A stretch of 64,000 nucleotides of DNA, taken from assembly GCA_013400115.1 (NCBI GenBank), contig VXBP01010394.1:1426001-1490000 (forward strand). The letters run 5' to 3'. Positions within the stretch are counted from its first letter, which is position 1; each line of letters starts with the position of its first letter. Position numbers and translations under genes: made by a program. This stretch comes from Rhinopomastus cyanomelas (Eukaryota > Chordata > Aves > Bucerotiformes > Rhinopomastidae). The notes under the pieces were generated by a model. The model saw only the letters and a list, made by a program, of their open reading frames with translations. It was not told the origin of the DNA and searched no databases. This document shows positions 59,266 through 64,000 of this stretch, piece after piece.

Positions 59266-59833
59266 TCAATTATATGAATTTTTGTTGTCTAAATTAAAGT
59301 ACTTTGAAGCCAGGATTTTACCCAGCAACAAAAAGTGACTTTTCTCACTTCAAGGTGGTTTCAACATTTCTGACCCTTCATTCAGTGCAATACAAGTTGA
59401 CACCTGAATTTTAGATGGCAAAGTTAGATGAAATTAATCCTGGCCGAATCACATGCAGTTTATTGAAACACAACTGATTTCCTATGAATTTCCAGGTACC
59501 ACTGAGGTAGAGTTTCTCGCTAAGAGGTGCTGTGAAAGTCAGCCAGCACTCTCCTTAACTCTTCCTCAGCAACTTCAAATATTTATATCTCCCCTTTATT
59601 CATTTACTAAAGAAAAATTGATTCAACCAAACCATCAACATGCAAATAAACTGACGGTCTTAAACTGTGAGTATGAAAGAGTCACTGATATCCTTTCCAT
59701 TTACAGAAACCCCACATATCAGTTAAACTCACCTGTTAATTAAAAGCTTGTCTGAAAAATTCCTTGCCAATTTGAAGCAAAAGAAAGTGTAAAAAGTATC
59801 TGAATGCCAGAGCTTTGAATTTTAATTACTTAC

Positions 59834-59884
59834 TCGCAGGTTTTTTTGTGATCCCTCAGGTGTTGGCTGGGAAACAGCAAAGAA
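59834..59884 (-). other. candidate microexon (33 or 51 bp), minus strand
   Basis: On the minus strand two acceptors in series (ttgtttcttttttccag, and 18 bases later tttgctgtttcccag) are followed by a perfect donor (CTGCGA|GTAAGTAATT; exon end 59,834). With the inner acceptor the exon is 59,834-59,866 and encodes PTPEGSQKNLR. With the outer acceptor it adds FFAVSQ. Both versions are phase 0 to phase 0. The splice sites are the best in the window, but microexon-like pairs also arise by chance. Confidence 0.28.
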
Positions 59885-60246
59885 CTGGAAAAAAGAAACA
59901 AAATTATTTTGCAATTCCTGCTGTGGCAAAGAAAATGCATTGAGAAGGCTTCCAATTTTCTCTTCTTATCTTGTTTAGACTTAGTCTTTATTAATGTACT
60001 TATAAGAAAGTGTCTACACACAAAGAAAGGAAGATTTTGGAAGATTAGCGGTAACTACAGTGAGTAATTGTTCCACAAATTTGATATTGGGTTGTGGTAT
60101 TCTTTTTTAAAAAATATGAGTCTTCCTATTGTGTTTCTCTCACAATAGAGAATATCAGTCTAATTATAAAAGGGGGAATAATGCATAGAAATTGGGCACA
60201 AGGGCTACAGTTTTTATCAGATCTCCAATTCCATATGTAAGGTCAT

Positions 60247-60315
60247 AGGCTGGACTTGATGATCCCAGAGGTCTTTTCCAGCATCAGTAGTTCTGTGTTT
60301 CTGTGATTCTGTGTA
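60247..60315 (+). mobile_element. CR1 3' tail fragment
   Basis: GGCTGGACTTGATGATCCC, then GAGGTCTTTTCCAGC, then TTCTGTGTTTCTGTGATTCT. Sense 3' end only, about 69 bases. Confidence 0.85.
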
Positions 60316-60676
60316 CTAAGTTGGATGTGTTGTTGACTTCATATACATCTGAATAGGGAAGACATTACAAGGTGTAAGAATTTGATCCCTTCTCTGTACC
60401 TACCTACCTAGATAACGATAGGGGATTTTTGACTGCTGTCTGTCTTTCCTACATTTTATAAACAAATGATCTTTTCTCTAAAAAGAGAATGAGACTTCAT
60501 CTTAAGAGAGTCTGTAAACTAAATACAAAGGCAGCGGAGAGCTTTCTGTTTTGTCCTTATAAAGACAATTTTAATAACCTAAATTTTTAAGCCTGCTTTC
60601 ATGAATGATAAATGCCTGAGATTCTGATTTGGATCAGTGATTTTTGCAACAGGAAAATTAATTTGTGACATTTTAC

Positions 60677-60804
60677 AGAGAAACTTAAGGATTTCTTGAG
60701 GCTTCTGGTGAAACTTTGCTTGTGAAAACCTGAGCCATCTGAATCAGACAGAAGATTTATACATTCCGTTCTCCCAGAACTGGAATCAGGACTTTCATTT
60801 GTAT
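60677..60804 (-). other. candidate 128-bp coding exon, minus strand, unidentified
   Basis: An acceptor-like site (gctgtgtgtatgtcag) precedes an open 128-bp segment ending at a weaker donor (TTCTCT|GTAAAATG). The translation is Ser/Asp-rich and disordered-looking (TNESPDSSSGRTECINLLS, then DSDGSGFHKQSFTRSLKKSL). The exon starts in the third-base-minus-one phase (two bases) and ends on a codon boundary, matching the phase-0 start of the 59.8-kb microexon. No family recognised. Confidence 0.25.
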
Positions 60805-61968
60805 CTGACATACACACAGCATATGTACATCTGCTTAAAAAAGTTCAATTATCAGTTAAGCTACTCTTGCAAATTAACTTGCACACAAGTAGATGACAAT
60901 AGCATGTGCAGCTGAAATAACTGTGCTGAGATTACATAAGCTTTCATCCTCAACATACCCAAGAATGAGTTTCCAATTGATACAAAAAGCCTTTGAAAGA
61001 CACATAAATGATAAGCCCTTTATTTACTCTGTGTAGAAGCCACATTCACATAGGTTGAATGAAAATACTGAGCACAAACCAAACAAATGTGTGGGGCTAG
61101 TCAATTCTGATATAGGCTATCAGACTGTCAAAGAAGCAGGTGCTGCTTCAAAGTGCATTTCGGGGACTGGTAATGTTCAACAGATTAGATTCCACTTTTG
61201 TGAAGTTTATGATCAAGACTCCTTCATCAGATGACCAAGACTTTATAAACTGTAACAGCAAGAGCGATTGTTGGCTAGTACACTCCTCTGCCTGCTCCTG
61301 TTTTAGCAGTTACACAGCACTTAAAACTAAGACACAGTTTAACAGTTATACACACAATCAGATATACAATCAAGGAGAAACTTCTGGTCACTGTATTCAG
61401 GTAAGAATTATGAATATAAAGCAATTCAGTATTTTTATAAGCCTTAAATAAATGAAAATGTTTTAATACAATAAGAGCAAATGAACAATAAACCACAAGA
61501 AATTCTGTCACAGTTAAAAGAAAAAAATGTTTTATAAAAAAGGAGAAGCAAACAGGCCTCTACCATCCCTTCTGTCATTCAAGTGGAGGCAAAACCTTGT
61601 TTACTGCAGGTTTCTGAGGGACAGGACATACAAGGAGGACCTCATTTATAATGGAAAATGCATTGCACCAGGAGTAGCTATGACACACTCAAACACCCAA
61701 TCTACAGTTACCGAGACATCTTTGGGATCTGTAATTCATAAAAGAATGTTATATGAAAATTCAAGACATCAGCAAGTCCCATGTAGGCTACTTGTAAATA
61801 TGACTTTAAAAATTAATACATATTCTTTGTGGAAGAATGAGAATCTTCTCTGAGAAGCCAACAATGCCACATAGATCTGAACTTCAAGAGTTGAGGCAGT
61901 ATGTTGGAGCCAACACAGAGTATAATTCCAAATGCTTTTAATCAGGAATTTATTCAAACCACAGTTAC

Positions 61969-62150
61969 ATCTTCTACTGTCATTTGTGGCAGGCCTTCCT
62001 TCTCCACCATGAGATGGACCCACAACATTCACTCCAAGGGGACGACAATGCCTTTTTGAATATGTGACATCTAACTGAACATCTGCCCTAATGATGGCAG
62101 GACGGACTGCAGACAGCACAGGGTTACAACTCATCCACAGGTATCTAGGA
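61969..62150 (-). other. candidate 182-bp coding exon, minus strand, unidentified
   Basis: A strong acceptor (ggtttctggcaccttcacag) is followed by 182 open bases to a donor-like site (GAAGAT|GTAACTG). The translation is protein-like (PRYLWMSCNPVLSAVRPAII, then RADVQLDVTYSKRHCRPLGV). It ends with one extra base, which is the phase needed to join the 60,677-60,804 candidate. No family recognised. Alternatives are a decayed transposon ORF or chance. Confidence 0.28.
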
Positions 62151-62331
62151 CTGTGAAGGTGCCAGAAACCTGGATTATGCAAATGGATGGGTAACATCCC
62201 CATTCATGTGAAACCCATCCGTCTCATTCATGACAATTTATGTACAATGGTGTGACATGAAAATGTAACTGAGTGCAGGTCATGGGTTCCTGAGCATGTC
62301 CCAGCTCAAGGGGCACCTGGTGAAGCTCACC

Positions 62332-62440
62332 TGGGACTCTGTTGTTTCAGCTCTAATGGCAGTGGTAGAGCTAGGTTGGGTTGGGAATGTCCTCTCCATA
62401 CTCATGCTTGACCTAATCTGGATAACCCTTCCACAAGCAC
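62332..62440 (-). other. candidate coding exon, minus strand, unidentified
   Basis: An acceptor-like site (tatccatagtcaacag) precedes about 110 bases open in one frame (RVIQIRSSMSMERTFPTQPS). They end at a consensus donor (GAGTCCCAG|GTGAGCTT). It ends at phase 0, which does not match the phase of the 61,969-62,150 candidate, so at least one of the two is wrong or another exon lies between. Confidence 0.18.
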
Positions 62441-64000
62441 CACCTGTTGACTATGGATATTGTAGTCTGAGAAAGAGAAAACTGTTTTGCACCTGACACC
62501 TGACAGTCACTAATGCAATGACTGAGACTTTGGGAATGTCAAAAGTCTTTTTGTTGCCAATTACAGTAGCCACCGGATGCTTTTATTTCTGTAGTTTTAT
62601 TGATCCTCTGGTAATGATTCTGGAGAATAGGAACTCTATGAGTATTTTTCAGTTCATCAATTTTTGCTTATATCTGAAGTCTGAAGAAACATTGCATTTC
62701 CTTTTCTGTTTGTGGTTGAACAATTAAATTAGGAGGAACAAACAGTAGGAAAATATGGTCCAAGTTTCCCCAGCATTTTGCTTTGTGCAAAGCTTCTAAT
62801 AAAAACACCAGCTGGAAATAATGGGAAGTTCTTAGGAGAACTAGTGAATGCTGAAGATCATTTTCAATCTAATTCTCACGAGTTTCTCTCTCTTCGAGCA
62901 CTAGCTTCCTAATTTTCTTCTGTTTTCTGTACATGAATTCTTGAATTGTTCTTCTCTTCATATTTACATTCTATCCATAAAATTCAGACGTGTTTAAATA
63001 GCAACACAAAAGCTTTAACCATTTCCAGGACGCATTTGTCAGCACACTAACTCTATTCTAAAATGCTCTGGAAGTGTTATTTAAAGAGCACTAAGAAGTT
63101 CTTATTCCTGCAGTCATTCTTTTCTGTTACTCTTAATTGTTGGCATCCCACACGAACTCCAACATTTCCTGTTTGTTACTGTTAATCTGTGCTTCATGGA
63201 CAGTGGCTGCTCTTTTCCTTGATGGCAGCAATCAATGACTGTTCTCAATAGTTATGAAACAGAATCCTATATAAAAATGGCAAATCATATTAAGCTTCTA
63301 TAGGATCCTTGATCTTTCGCCGGTGTATCTGATCTATTTCCAGAGCAGACGGCTCAGGCTATGTGCCTTGCTTAATAAGTAAACAGTTCCTGTAAAACTT
63401 CTCTCTTCTCCTGCTGCCTTAACCCTCCGTGTTGTTAGAAGAAATCCGTGTTGTGTTTCAAAGAGGATCTCTCCTCTTTTCTTGAGAGAACATTGGTAAT
63501 GTCTTAGGTCTGAAACTTTACAAATGAAGCAAATCTCACTTTGCTAGCAAAGCTTCTGGCAAATTATTTCTCTCTATCTTGCACAGTATGTTATCGGCAT
63601 GATCAGCACAGATTTTGTAAGTCCCAACAGCCTGGTCTCTTAGGAGTGAGAAATTTCACTTCTCCAAACGAAGGGAGAGGATAACGTATGTGAGTTAGAA
63701 TGGAAATCATTCTTCCACCACAGAGCGCTGTTCTCGCTTCATCCTTGGCAAACAGGACACAGTGATTGTGGTTGTAGTTAGTAACACAGACAGTCATCAG
63801 CCCAGCATGGACTATAGCTCCCAAAATGATTTCATGTTGCCACTAAACATTTTGAGGGCTCAAATTAGAAAATTTTAGCCACTGCCATCTTGATTTGCAT
63901 TTGACATGATTTTTGCAAGCAATTGTTAGCCAAATATTTTATCAATTAAAAATTGGGGTTTGATTTACTGCTAGATTTAAGAGTGTACCTATTTAGGACA
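62441..64000. other. non-coding, no element recognised
   Basis: A minus-strand frame at 63,603-63,824 is open for about 73 codons without a good splice pair. Otherwise I see nothing to call. Confidence 0.4.

Noticed and set aside
62270..62345. Second copy of the tRNA SINE (GGGGCACCTGG, then GGGACTCTG)
   Set aside because: Only scattered short matches. No B box or CR1 tail in the right order.
1..64000. CRISPR arrays, operons, bacterial or phage genes, rRNA
   Set aside because: Nothing of the kind. The window is vertebrate nuclear DNA.

Overview
This is a vertebrate nuclear window with the texture of a bird genome. The genes, if any, have introns, and the interspersed repeats are almost all CR1 LINEs of very different ages. 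There is no Alu, L1 or MIR-type background, and none of the tRNA SINEs that crowd turtle genomes. No complete protein-coding host gene can be read. Host coding content is limited to candidate exons, all at low confidence because splice-like sites are common in introns.

Layout. 1-8 kb is mostly single-copy non-coding DNA with one old CR1 fragment and several minus-strand open segments beside splice-like sites. About 8.23-9.26 kb is a strong CpG island, the only obvious promoter, with candidate 5' splice sites on both strands. 9.5-13.5 kb is unremarkable. 13,537-17,449 is a nearly full-length CR1 on the minus strand (element A). 17.5-22.9 kb is AT-rich single-copy DNA. 23.08-27.05 kb holds a second long CR1 on the plus strand (element B). 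It carries an assembly gap, an exact 587-bp duplication across a single N, an internal deletion that removes the endonuclease region, and a nested 60-bp CR1 tail. 27,314-27,493 is a tRNA-Lys-headed, CR1-tailed SINE. From 28 kb to 64 kb the sequence is mainly non-coding, with CR1 pieces near 30, 31, 32.5, 33, 39, 41.8, 46-47.5, 51, 52, 59 and 60 kb.

How the repeats relate. CR1 ORF1 (zinc-knuckle-like Cys pairs, coiled coil, GDSL-type esterase) and ORF2 (endonuclease and reverse transcriptase) are recognisable in A and partly in B. A and B share an identical 14-nt deletion that destroys the catalytic FADD box of the reverse transcriptase, while CR1 copies at 30 kb and 46 kb keep it. The simplest reading is a lineage of long, RT-dead CR1s amplified in trans. 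The SINE shows a second, shorter kind of parasite using the CR1 3' end.

Other points. A 45-bp-arm inverted repeat at 56,191-56,365 lies 8 bases after the stop codon of a decayed minus-strand reading frame (56,374-57,027) of unknown family. Candidate minus-strand exons occur at 41.1-41.5 kb and between 57.3 and 62.4 kb; three of the latter are phase-compatible.
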